Assembly (NCBI RefSeq): GCF_028858725.1
Contig: NC_084759.1
Location: forward strand, 136,072,171-136,136,170
DNA: 64,000 nt
Source: Colius striatus
Lineage: Eukaryota; Chordata; Aves; Coliiformes; Coliidae
Reading direction: 5' to 3'
The notes under the pieces are model-generated. The model was not told the origin of the DNA. It saw only the letters and a program-made list of their open reading frames with translations, and searched no databases. Positions 52,200 to 64,000 of this stretch are shown one piece after another; within the stretch, counting starts at the first letter, position 1, and the number at the start of each line of letters is the position of its first letter. The translations under genes and the position numbers were made by a program.

Positions 52200-55100
52200 G
52201 GTTCTTTGACAACATGGCAAACAAAAATGAAAGATGCAGGTACACATACATTGATTTTACTGAAATAAAAATACTGTACGTCAAGATGTACTTAATCATG
52301 AATTTAGCTCAATTTTTCATTGAGAACTAGACTTTCAGCTTCCTAAAATAAACTAATCATCATTTTCTAATTTAAAGAAAGAGCACAGAAGTGGGTATAT
52401 TAAACTATACCTAACTTCAGATGTTAATGTTGGTCTAACTCACAGCACTGTACTGACTAACAGCAACCTTGGATGTTCAGACTGAAGTTTACCAACCTTT
52501 GCTTCAAGAAATGAACACTGAACAGAAAAAAACCCTAGTCATAGTTCTTAGGAAGGTCCTCCACAATCAAGACAAAAATATGCACATTAAGACACAAAAC
52601 AAGATTAAGGATTTCCATTTATCAATCATGTTCCATTATATCTGAGTTCACTTTCAGCAAGTTTTCAAAATATTACTAGTAAAATCTTGAGGCACTGCAC
52701 TTCACTGTCTCTCAACCTTTTGAAACATTTTTACTGACTTGGAAAATCGAATGTTTGAGATAATCAATACACAGTAAACTTGACTCAGACAGGTGGATTA
52801 CCTGCTAGCATAATCTCACATTTCTCAAGCTCTCAGAAGCCGAGAATCATGCAGAAATAACCCATCACATCCATAGGGCTGGAGCTTCAAAGCTAAGCTA
52901 TGAAAATCATTTGTGGCACATATAAAAGAAAGTGGGAAGTGAAACATCTTCCCTTTTGCACGTGCATCTCTATCTGAACAGAGGCTGTGATTGCTGTCTC
53001 GAGTTAATGGCAGTATTGGTACATGAATGTAGATTCCCAACTTTGGAGATCCACTTTAAGGCAAAGGCTGCACCTGACAAAATGTGGAGCTGTATGGGAG
53101 ATGAGAGACCACACACATATTCTGTAAATACTATTCCTGACTCTTTATGATGGAATGGACACAGACCTTGGGAGCAATTCCTCCTTCCCCATCAAATCAC
53201 AAACAAGACTGCTTATCAATGTGTGTTTCTCACTATAACAGAGGAGTGTTAAGCAGAAGAAAAACAGTTCACTAACTATGTAGAACAATTCCTGCTCAAT
53301 TTGACTTAATCACAAGCAGCTGGCAATATACATTGACAGAACAGCCACACAAACTTTTGTACTGCACAGAAAAACACCTGCAAAGGAGATGTAGCCTTTT
53401 TCTAGACATAAAAAAAGACCAAAAAGCCAATTTTACTAAATCATCACTTTTCACATCTTTAGGAACCGTCTGGCAAAAAACTGCTCCTACTTGTCACCTT
53501 TCTATAACAAAAAGTTCAGGAAAAGGTGAAGTCATGACAAAGGAGCTGAAAGTGAGCAACAGTGAAGGAACTGAGGATGAACAGGAAAGGAACTGTGGCA
53601 TAAAGAATAAGATTACAAACAAGAATATGACACTGAAAAGGTATGTAGACACAGAGAAAACTAAGAATGAAATGTTGAAAAGGGAACAGATATGCTCAAG
53701 AACAGAAAAGATAGAGATAGTGACGGGTCCCAAACTCTATGCAAACATTAAACTATAAATTTTCTGTGGAGGGAGGTTAAAAGTTTAGAAACAGGCTCTT
53801 GAGAGAGTTAACAAACTTTTCTCACCCAACTTATCTAAAAGAACACCTTATCATAATGGGAAACACATCCCGTTGTATGGCTGATCAACACTATGTCTTG
53901 CTAAAGCAACATTTAACCCTTTACTATGAGAATCCATACAACATCAGAATTAGTAAAACTATTACCTACAGTAACATAATGGACCACTTTCATTCTTATT
54001 AGAGATGAGAACAATTTACCAGCCATTGTCTTCACTGTTAACCGGATCAGACCAAGTATCTTTCAAAAAATGCAACAAATTCTTATCGCACAAGTTCAAA
54101 AATTTCCGAGTCATGCATAAACAAGTGTTTGTAAATAAGACTGCATCCTCTGCTGAAGACATTTAATGGAGTATTTTTTTTCTTCCAGAAAGAAGCAAAA
54201 ACCAGGAATCAGTATGTTTATATATAATTACTCTACATTCAGTTTACATGAACTTACCTTTGCGTATTAAAAGACAAAATTGTCTACAATTGAAATCAAA
54301 CACCATGACATTGCAATAATAAATTGATACAAAACACTGAATGCAGTGCAATGTGTAGCATTCATATTCTTCTGACAAATATTTTCACAAGCAGCCTTTT
54401 TTGACACATGAGCCACACAATTTCACATGGGGATGCCATTGTAGCATTTACAAGTTTAGTAAAGCTAAGGATTTACATAAACAATTAGAGGAGTTAGGGA
54501 AGCAGGATGGCATGTGTCCAGTACACTCCATAGAGTGTCTGTTGCTGTTTTTTGCTAAGGCAAAAGCTTAAGAACTAAGGGTTTGCAAAGCAGATTCAGC
54601 AGACAGTAGCCAGAAACGGTGGGTATTTTGGCGCATGCTTGGATCAGGTGACAGTACAGACTGAAAACTATGGCAGCTCACTGAAATGGTTACAGAAAGT
54701 AATGGCCCTGGATTCTAGGTGGAAGCAAAAAGGCAAGCATACATAGCACTCAATCACAAGCTTTTCTAGCAAATCTACTGAGTAGTTTATAGCAAGGTTT
54801 ATCTACAACTTTTAAGCAAAAGGTTTGCAAAAATCACACTGCTATTATGCACCCTTTATTGGAAACCAGGGACTGACTATCAAACCTACTTTTATTAATG
54901 TTTCAAAATTGGCATGATATTTATAACAAAGTGGAAGCAATGCACGCTGCTTCTAGAGTTGAAGGCTAGAGAAACAACTCTGTCAACAGTACTCTATAAA
55001 AATTGTGCCAACTCAGACCTCCTTCAACTGAAACTCTTCAAACTTATTAAACAGCTTTAAAAGACGCAAATAGCACTGTATTATTTTGCGTCTTAAAATG

Positions 55101-57374
55101 GTCTTCGAGTCAACTCTATCCACCACCAATTCTCCTGTATCTTTCTTTCAAAATACTAACCTGACTTCTATACAGCTGTATTGTCAATAAGACAACACTC
55201 ATGTCCAAATCTTCCACCTGGAGATAACCCTAGACACTGTCAATACCTTCTGATTTGTACGAAGCAACAGCCTACAAAGTTGTTTGCTAGAGGTTCACTA
55301 GTACCTTTAAAGGGTCTTTAAAGATTTAGCCAGCATTTGCATTATGCTAAGTCCAAATAGAGTTTTAAAAACTGAAGAAAAACTAAGAATGGTCTCTTGA
55401 TTACACAGATAACACTGAAGAGATAGATATTGCATTAAAGGTGAATCTCTAGACATCCTGAAACAATTACTCTGAAGTAAGAACCTTGTGATTCCTTTTA
55501 ACCTATTTTAACATTGTGTAACTTAGTAAATATTTGCATTTATAATGTAACATTTCAAAATGAGGACAATCATATGATGAAAATTTTCACAATCTACAAA
55601 CGACGCATTGTTACACTGTCTGAAAAATGACAATGGAGACACCAATAATATTATTTCAAATTCAATCTTTGAGTTTTTCACTAGACAGGACCATCCTCTT
55701 GGAGCTTCTTCATTAAAACCTATTCATCTGCTTATATACAAAAAAATGCAAGTTTTTGTAGGTTTGTTTTGGGGTTTTTTTAAGGACTTTTTTACTTTTA
55801 CAAGTAGTCTTCCATGGACTTTGAGGTTTAATTTAATCCTTTCTGGTTATTCCACAAATATTGAAATTTCCTATCATCCTTCTAAAATATTTAACAATTA
55901 AGTGTACAGACAAGAGGACTGGGCTTTTTGTAAAATTTAAATGCAAAACTTGGTTAGCAAATAACAAATGACCTACTAACAAATTAATCTAAAGTTTTCA
56001 AAATGTTTTCAAAGCCACTCCATCCTTTTTAAATAAATGACTCCCTACATTTACCTTTAAGACTAAAAGATGTGAAAATAAAAACTTTGCTTATGAAACA
56101 GAAACTGAGTAGATATTGGGATTTATCAAAATAAAACTAAGATACACTAAACCAGCAGAAAACTGTGTAATCGCACCAAAGAGAACAGGAACATCTACTC
56201 CTACAAACTGTAAACTACAGAGAAAACATACACCCTGGAGAATACTATTAAATCAGTGCTTTTTTGCCAGATGAGGTAAGAGAATGCATATCTGACTTCT
56301 CAAGCCCAAACTGCTGAATGAACAAAAAAGTAGGTTTACATTTGGATGTTGACAAAGTCCTTCAATTATAGAAGAATCAATTTTAAAAACATTTAGAATT
56401 AAAACTGCATACAGCTTTTATGTATTTACAGGATGAGATATTTCAGCTGTCCAATTGAACACAAACCATTAATTTGCAGGGCTAGTCTTCTATTGGGTCA
56501 GATCAAATCACTATATGACCACAAGAAGACTACAAGAGCACAGAGCAGAGACTGTACCAAAGAGCAGCATAATTCCTTTACTGGCAGCTCATTATTGGGG
56601 ATTGTTAGCTTAATATCAAGAATATCCCAAGATGAAGAAGCAGCCAAGTATTCCTTTTAATAACATTGCCATCAAAACTCGTTAATTCTTTTCTTATATT
56701 CTAAATTCCATTAAAAAAAACCTACATCACTGCTAGGATGGCTAGAGAACACTCTGCTTTTTTCTTGTAAAACCACAAAAAAAGAAGTGCTAAACAAAAA
56801 TAAGAGAATTGCCACAGTTTTTGTATCTATGATATGGGTGAATGGATCTCTAATGTAGTCAGAAATTTGTTTAAGAAATTATACTTTCATTGAAGAATTT
56901 TAAATGCATCAAGAGATGTTTTTACATCTCAACCCCTGGGAAAGAATTACAAAAAATTGGCTTTTGGAACCTTACTTAAACTTCCAGTCAGGTGTCTCAG
57001 ACATGTATTCCTGAACAACTTCATATTCTCCATATCCCCAACAGTAAGCCTGTCTCTCTATATTTGCTCCTGATCTGAAGTAAATACTCCTTTGAACAGT
57101 GTGAATGCTCAGATACGTAAATACTGGTATCTTGTGAACCTTACGAATGTCGCCACTAACCACAAGTACTTTATACGGTCAACTGCAACATTAACATCTG
57201 TAACTTAAACCAACTCAACTTGGTAAATCTAAACGGACTGTCCTAGATTAAAAGAGAGTAACTACGTGGATTTTCACACTAAAAGAAGCAAACTTCTACT
57301 GTTCCATACTTTATCTATCAATCACACATAGCATTTTAGATGATCTTAAGAATAAACGTGAATGGATCAGTTGG

Positions 57375-57536
57375 TTAGGCTACATTCTGTAAGCTCTGAG
57401 GTAACAGTCTTCCATCAATGGATTCAATAAAATCTGCTGCAAATACCACCAAGCATAAATACACAGCCATAACAGTAACACATCCTATGACTTTTGCTTT
57501 TAATCCTAGATGAATGTCTGGCAGGAACAGCACAAG
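57375..57536 (-). other. Exon-like 53-codon open segment with strong splice acceptor
   Basis: On the minus strand ACTTTTTTTGCAG is followed by 53 open codons and TAA. The translation starts LVLFLPDIHLGLKAKVIG, followed by a hydrophobic VTVMAVYLCLVVFAADF that could span a membrane. I do not recognise it. It could be an alternative terminal exon or a chance frame; no clear AATAAA follows nearby. Confidence 0.2.
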
Positions 57537-59317
57537 CTGCAAAAAAAGTATCATCTTCTAAATATATATATATATATTCCTGCAATTATACCAAAACTGC
57601 AGTAATAATTTATAGCTAAAGGAAACCATCCTGTGTTGCATGATAATTTTGGGGGGACTACAATAACATGTTCAGAGTACTTATACAAGTACATAGTAAA
57701 AATTAAACCTAAAATTAAACTATTAAGATAACACTTAAAAATAAGGTCTCAACTTCATCATACCTTCTTAGAATCACAGAAGTTCAAAAGTACCACCCAG
57801 TCATAACAAAATGTTAGATATCAGAAATTAATTTGTCTCTGGAAAATCATGTAAATATGTAACTTTGTCATTTTATCTTTTAGTTGTTACTTCAATCTCT
57901 CATCCTATAATAGTAAAGTCCTCACAGCTGTGGATAAGGTTCCTCTAATCATAAGGTGAGTGGGACACTAAAGAAGATGTAAAAATCTGTTTTCATTGAT
58001 CCTATTACAACAAGGGCAAAGTCTGCTACTTTGAAGAGCGGTGAGGTAAAAAACAAACTACTTATTCCTTCTTATATCTCTCTGTTGTTTTGTCATCTTG
58101 GCATAATAAATACAATCTATTTTAAAACATGAGCAATCTTCAAAGCACATCTTCAAATGGCAGCAACAAAGGGGCTATTACCCAAAGGTGGAGATACTAT
58201 GTTGTAAAAAACCACATTTCTTAAATCACATTTTACCTATTTTATAAATAGTATTACAAAATTAACGACAAGTTAACTAAAGCTGGAACCTTAAAACAAG
58301 TAACAATAATACTAATTTGTTTCTTTATTGAAATAAATATGCAGAATTTTAAGCACACAAAAACATTACTCTCTCAACAGAGAGATGTTTACAGACAAGA
58401 CTGCTACTTTCTTCCTTACTGCTATGCAGACTATCTACCTTACTACACAACTGAAGAAACAGGATGGCATTATTTGGCATGAAATGATACTGTCTCTGTA
58501 TTTCATATTCATTGCTAACACTCATTGGGCTTTTACTTGTTATACTCACAGACACTGAATTCATTATTTCCATATACTCACAACTGTTTATTTGCTTTAA
58601 GACAAACTAGTCAGAGAAGCCTCTCCAAAGTTCTGGATCCAAAGAACCCCTCCTACAGTGCCTTTTGGAGCGAGTTCAGGACCCCAATGAGACTGTATAA
58701 AGAGACAACAAAATCTCAAAATTTACAAAAAAAACCACCGATAATTTTAGTGCAAAAGGTCAAAGACAAATTGCACTGTCTAACAGAATCCAAAGTCAAA
58801 AGTGAAGCCTGAAAAAAAACCCCAAGCAACCCTATGGTATTTCTTCATCTGAAAGATGGCACCTATTGAGGTACTTCAGTCTCAGCCCTTAGAAGAAAAA
58901 TCTCCTGTGCCCTAACTCACCTCAGGTAACGATCTTATCCACTAACACTTAACCAGAGTTACTTCTATAGTCCCATTACGGTCAGTCTGAATTCATGTTA
59001 CCTGTCATTTTCCAACAAGATTGTTCACAGACATTTTACAAGGACATGTTTACCTGTAATTTTGTAGTAGCTGGAAGGTGTCCTTCCAATTACAATTATT
59101 CTAGTTTTCTTTTAACAATAATATATTTTGAGCCAAGAAAGAAGTTCTACAGCTGTCATCTTCGCAACCAGAGACACATTGTAAGGCTGAAAAAAATCAC
59201 TGTAATCTAAGAAGGAAACTGTATCAAGATAATAGTTTTAATCAGGTCCTATGTTTTGCAATTAGGAAGGGTTAGTTACATGCAAGAATAACAACCTTCC
59301 CCACGGCTAGAAGGGGA

Positions 59318-59341
59318 AGAACTCTAGTCTGCTAGAGTTCT
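59318..59341. repeat. Perfect 10-bp inverted repeat, 4-base loop
   Basis: AGAACTCTAG at 59318-59327 and its exact reverse complement at 59332-59341 flank the loop TCTG. It is intronic and of unknown function. Confidence 0.8.
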
Positions 59342-62049
59342 CTCTCTTATGTACTTTCAATTGAAAACCAAACTTTAGTGGTGCAACAAGCAACAGCTTT
59401 AATGGATGACTTGTACAGCAAAAAATACAATGGCTTTCAAATCATTAGCCAAATTTCAGGAAGGCTTTTAAATCAAAATTAATAGATGAAACATCATTAC
59501 TCACTATTAGGTAAAGAACTCTAAAACTAATTAAGTGCCCAGTTTATTAATGTATTGTTCTCTTAACAGAACACAGGAATACTATTCTACGCTCATTGAT
59601 AGTGACCATCCTTTGTTTCCTTACATAAATATCTACTCAGAACTCTCCAAAAGAAAAATAAATCAGCCTCAAAGAATGTTATTTCATTAATATACAGGTG
59701 CATCTGCTTCAAAATAGAACATCCAAACACCAGTCACGTTAACCATAAAAATCATTTAGGAACATTTACTCTTCTCAAAAGGTTGAAGAACAGTATAGTA
59801 AAACTGAAAAACATTGTACCCCTCATTCTGTTCTGAAAAGCCTCTGACAACTGTCTTAACCTGCCATCAGCATATCAACACACACTGATGTACAAGAAGT
59901 CAGCCTGGAAATTCTCCAAGAAAAGGCGAGAGGTCAAGCTTAAAATGCTGTTTTTCTACAAATTCTGAATGATAGCCACATCAGATATTAACAACGACAC
60001 TGATACTTTCTGCTGTGTTATTAAGAGTATGCCACATTTATACCCCAGACAGTTGTATGAAATGTTTGCATAATCACTGTATGTTTGTATTTCTGTGAAA
60101 GAAAAGCATCCAGTTAAGAGAACCAAAACATATTCAAGCTTTCCTCTTGCATTTCCTCATAAACAAAACTAGAGTTCTGGAGAATTTCATACTCCAACAG
60201 TAAGTCTGGTATCACACAAGGTGCTCAGGAGATCCTTAGGAATTTTATTATCAATCTTTTCTCCTTCCACATTCCTGACTACTGAAGCTGAAGAATCACT
60301 GCTGAACCAGCTCCCTGAATAAGGAGGTGAAAAATGTGAGAACACTATATATGTTAGTTCTACGAAACAATCATATGCAAAAACAGTCTCTATTCAACAA
60401 GTTCCTTGCGCTTCCTAAGGAACCTTCTTCTCTGTAACCTAAGGGAGAAACTTTAAAAAATATCCAGTCTGCTAGATGGAGGATTCTGTTCATGTTTTTC
60501 TATTAATAGTACATCCTTAATCTTTTTAAGAGCCAGTGTCAAAGTATTTCTATCACTGTATTATGTGCCTTCGTTTCTACGAGGTTGTGCTCTTGTCTCT
60601 CTACTTTAATCATGCAGATTCATCGGCACCTTTTTGTCATTTTAGACACATTTAAACAATTTTGTCATTTAATTATACACAATTCCCTGATGTTTAAGTA
60701 GCTTCTTTTTTATTCATTAAATGAAGTCAGTCTTTAATCTTCAAGCATCTATAAATCTCTGACTTTTCACCATCATCAGATGATCTTGCTGTACCTTACA
60801 CACTTAAACAAGTACCTCTATCATTGGCAAAAAAACCCCTCCACAAAACCCTTATATGCTAATCAGGTTACTAGAAAGCTTAAAGTCTGAACATCTTCAA
60901 AAAGGAAAATAATTTTAACTTACTTAAGGTCCTGACTAAATTCTTGCTAACTTGAATGTAATGATATAGATTTTTATTTTTCTTAAGCTGTATAAATCTC
61001 TGCTTTCCTTCAGGCCCAGTATTATCCAGAAACAACAGAATTGGCAATAAAGGTCTAGAAAGTGGAGATCTCAAGTCTGTGCTTCGTATCTCAACTTTAA
61101 CAGATGTGTATTCATTATTGCAGTCCAAGACAGAGCTAACAGGTACGCAATCTGAAACTTTACTATCCACCACACATCACACGTAACAACTGTTCTACTC
61201 TCTTCCTCCTTTGTTCAGCAACACATTTAGCACTGCAAAAAAGCCCATTCTTCCAGGAATATGAACACAACCTGGTCAGTCCCTAACCGGTAGGATTAAT
61301 CAAGACTATTACTACCGACAGTCTATTTTTATTACTGGCACATGTCAAGGCAACAAAAATACAGACAGTGAGGTATTAACTCTAAAATTATCATTTGGTT
61401 TAGACCTCTTTACTCCAAATTTTTTTGGTAACAATCACCTCTGGGTATAAAATGTGTGTATGTGTATTTTTCATGTTACCTCTAAAAACCATAGGCTACT
61501 GTTTTGCATATTTTGTCAAGAAATTAATTAATGATTTTCCCTTAGGTCCCCAGGCTTACATTTCTGAATCACTTTCTAGCTGAGCTCAACATATGTTTAG
61601 TATCTGTATGTAACTCATTTACTCCATTATTCTAACAAAACTCTAACAAGCTAATAAAATTCTTACATAGTAACATTCTACTAAATACTACATTTGAAAA
61701 GTATTAATTAATTTTTGATTCTTCAGATAGCATACAAGACAAAAAATTCAATATATTTTTAACACCTTGGATCACACCACACTATACCAGTAATAGATCT
61801 GAGAATATTCTTTTCATACAGAAAGTAAAATTAATTTTTAATAAATTAGTAAGTTATTTTAAAAATATTTTCCATTTAAAACAAGCTAAGAAAACCAATA
61901 AAATCAGAAAACTTCATACTACAAGACACTTAATGTAGGAAGGAACAAGGAAACAAAAATAAGCCTATAGTTTTAGGCACTATTATGGAACTATTTGCAA
62001 AATGAAAAATGTATATAAATAATCTAAACTAAGAAAAAACTATTTTACT

Positions 62050-62212
62050 GTGAAGGTGAGGGAGCCATGGCACAGGCTGCCCAGAGGGGCTGTGGAGTCT
62101 CCTTCCTTGGAGGTCTTCAAGACCCGCCTGGACATGTTCCTATGCGACCTGATCTAGGTGAATCTGCTTCTGCAGCGGGATAGGACTAGATGATCTCTAA
62201 AGGTCCCTTCCA
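62050..62212 (+). mobile_element. CR1 LINE 3'-end fragment
   Basis: The plus strand reads 'gtgagggagccatggcacag', then 'aggctgcccagaggggctgt' and 'actagatgatctctaaaggt', the well-known CR1 3' end in sense orientation. It stops at CTTCCAA without the usual ATTCTATG tail. It is 5'-truncated to about 160 bases and lies opposite to C2CD5 transcription. Confidence 0.9.
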
Positions 62213-64000
62213 ATGATGGACTTGCACTGCAACAGTGAAGTATCAAGAAAAGGTTTTTTCCAGGGGAAACAAGCCTTAGCAGGTCAGCTTTATACGTTTT
62301 TACTGCAGCAACTTAAAGAACATCAAAATTTGGCTACATCTGCTGGCTTGGATATAAGCAGAGAAGATATGTCTGCCTTTCTTCCAAAGTATGCTACATT
62401 TCTGGAGGGAAAGAGGTCTTTGTTTCTCCCCGTCTAATAGGCCAGTACTCTCTATAGCTTTTATGTAGACTGCATGATCAATTGTTCTGTTCTTTTTGCA
62501 GTTGTATAAAAGTTACACACTTTGATCCCTAAAGCTGCATAATGAATAGAACACTGGTGTTTTTTTTCAAGTTAGGTGATGAAAAAGTTCTATTAAGCTG
62601 CAAGTCCTACAAGCTCATTTCATTTTACAATACAAAATTTATGAAGCAACAAATCCCAGAGTACATACTACTCTTTAAATAGATAGTCCTCTTTATCTGT
62701 TTTCCATTATCTCAGGCAGTTTTTATATCTATTATTTACAATAAACACATTCATCAATTTCCTGAAATTAGCAGAAGTATAGCTATCATTGAAGAAAATG
62801 CAAACTCATGCAAACCAAAACAAAATTAACCAACAGCGCCCCCAAAATCAAATTATCCAACCAAAAAACCTTTAAAAAAACCCCCAAAACTAATTCACAC
62901 CTGACACGATCCAAACTGTATAAATAAGAATCCATTCTCTTTCCCTAAATTACTTGTTTCACAGATGCTGAGCTGAAAGCTACTACAAAATAATTATCTG
63001 AACATTCAGCTTTCCAGATTGATATTATTCTTAGCAATACTATTTTATACTAAAACATTATTTGGCAATTTTTAAGAAAGCCTTTAACAACAATAAAACA
63101 AGACATTTAGGCATTTGATGATTAAACAGATTTAAATTTGAAGCATTAACCTAAATATCCTACAGCATTTCTAAGAACTTCACTGAGCTGCCATAATTTC
63201 TGTCAGCATATGTAGTACTGAATGACTAGTAAAATACCTGAATTGAAACTATTCCAGTCTAGCAGTTTGTATGATCTTGTGTTACCCATAATTCCGACAA
63301 AGGCTGAGTTCAAAACAGCAAATTAGTAGATCAGTTATAGGAGCAGAATAGTGAAAAAAAACTACCAACAAGAACACAATTGACAACACCACTCCACAGG
63401 AACTGGAAAGACACAGACAGCAGAGTTAATAAGTGGCTGAAATAGAATGGAAAAAAAGGAGCATGCTATAGCAGTCTAGCACTAGGTGTGATTAAAGTGT
63501 ACAGTATATAGCAATTATTGTCTTATTGGTAAGTTTTTAACCCATCTTCAAATGTTCTTTCCTCTTCTACATTTTCCTGTTAATTCGCCAGTTTGTCTCC
63601 TTTAATATTTTACAGACTTGACTCAAATGCTCAGTACAAACATTACTATCAGAAATTTTTTTCTACTCCATCTTACTTCCCATAACCATGTGCCTTCATT
63701 TCCTCTTTTGTTTTCATTGCTTTGCAATATACTGAGTTCAAAGTTTCATGCATCTTACATTCACTTGTCAGGAGCAATCTACAAGACCCTCGAAGACTAT
63801 AAGGAGCCACTTAGTTGTGCAAATAGGTATCTCTTCTCTTCTTTCTTATCCTGCTTTAAGTCAGTTGGTAAAAATAAAGGACTGCATAATGCAAGAAATT
63901 GGTTTTTAAAACTTCTGAGTAAAACTGATTTTTTTTCATTTTCCCTTAAATAAAATTATCATACAGTAAATTTTGCACATATCTGTTGCAAACAGAGAAG

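Larger units (their letters stand above)
51009..64000 (-). other. C2CD5: Large C2CD5 intron (at least 13 kb), 5' end outside the window
   Basis: I searched the minus strand for the preceding exons (human FPFFTLTAFPPGFLVHVGG, the AVVGYLQCFDLE unit and the C2 domain) and found none, so they should lie beyond 64000. The intron holds a CR1 3' fragment at 62.1 kb, perfect hairpins at 52170 and 59318, a short TA run at about 57560 and a few exon-like segments listed among the findings. No second gene can be supported. Confidence 0.75.

Noticed and set aside
53333..53758. 141-codon plus-strand Lys/Glu-rich frame
   Set aside because: Its composition is that expected of A-rich DNA. No coiled-coil heptad pattern or known family was recognised and no splice context supports it.
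58525..58812. 95-codon plus-strand frame with SKVLDPKNPSYSAFWSEF
   Set aside because: Protein-like in places, but it has no flanking splice sites I trust, no recognised family and a minus-strand frame overlapping it.
60880..61173. 97-codon minus-strand frame with a GTAAGT donor inside
   Set aside because: It does not match any missing C2CD5 segment, lacks a good acceptor at its start and ends in Lys/Leu-rich AT sequence; most likely chance.
62213..62437. 74-codon plus-strand frame directly after the CR1 fragment
   Set aside because: It begins at the edge of the CR1 piece and shows no known motif or splice context.

Overview
The window is vertebrate nuclear DNA, most likely from a bird. The transposable elements I can recognise are CR1 LINE fragments (one long, three short or old); I see no primate- or rodent-type SINEs. 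Two neighbouring genes are readable on the minus strand, in the order known from human chromosome 12p12: ST8SIA1 (GD3 synthase) followed upstream by C2CD5 (CDP138). I cannot name the species. There are no prokaryotic-type operons, CRISPR arrays or viral genes.

Layout. Positions 1-3477 are intron 1 of ST8SIA1. Its first coding exon is 3478-3716 (minus), inside a CpG island of about 3240-4480 that is the presumed promoter. From about 4500 to 23470 lies intergenic DNA with no gene I can support; it holds an old CR1 remnant near 17.1 kb and a GC-rich imperfect tandem repeat near 22.2 kb. C2CD5 then fills the rest: a 3' UTR from about 23475, the stop codon at 24879-24881, and seventeen coding exons up to 51008. 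From 51009 to the window end is one intron of at least 13 kb; the exons for the N-terminal third, including the C2 domain, lie beyond 64000.

The seventeen C2CD5 exons join in phase at every boundary, giving 668 complete codons plus the stop, an intact C-terminal two thirds of a protein of about 1000 residues. I found no frameshift or internal stop, so the gene looks functional. The products act in different processes: ST8SIA1 makes ganglioside GD3 in the Golgi, and C2CD5 is an AKT2 substrate linked to insulin-driven GLUT4 vesicle insertion. Their adjacency is conserved synteny, not a functional unit.

I did not find a novel biological system. Items worth a second look are the chain of symmetric exons in C2CD5 that could be skipped without loss of frame, its repeated YbjQ-like units and paired CxxC motif, a G-tract cluster next to the ST8SIA1 start, a few exon-like segments in the large C2CD5 intron, and several perfect hairpins and tandem duplications.
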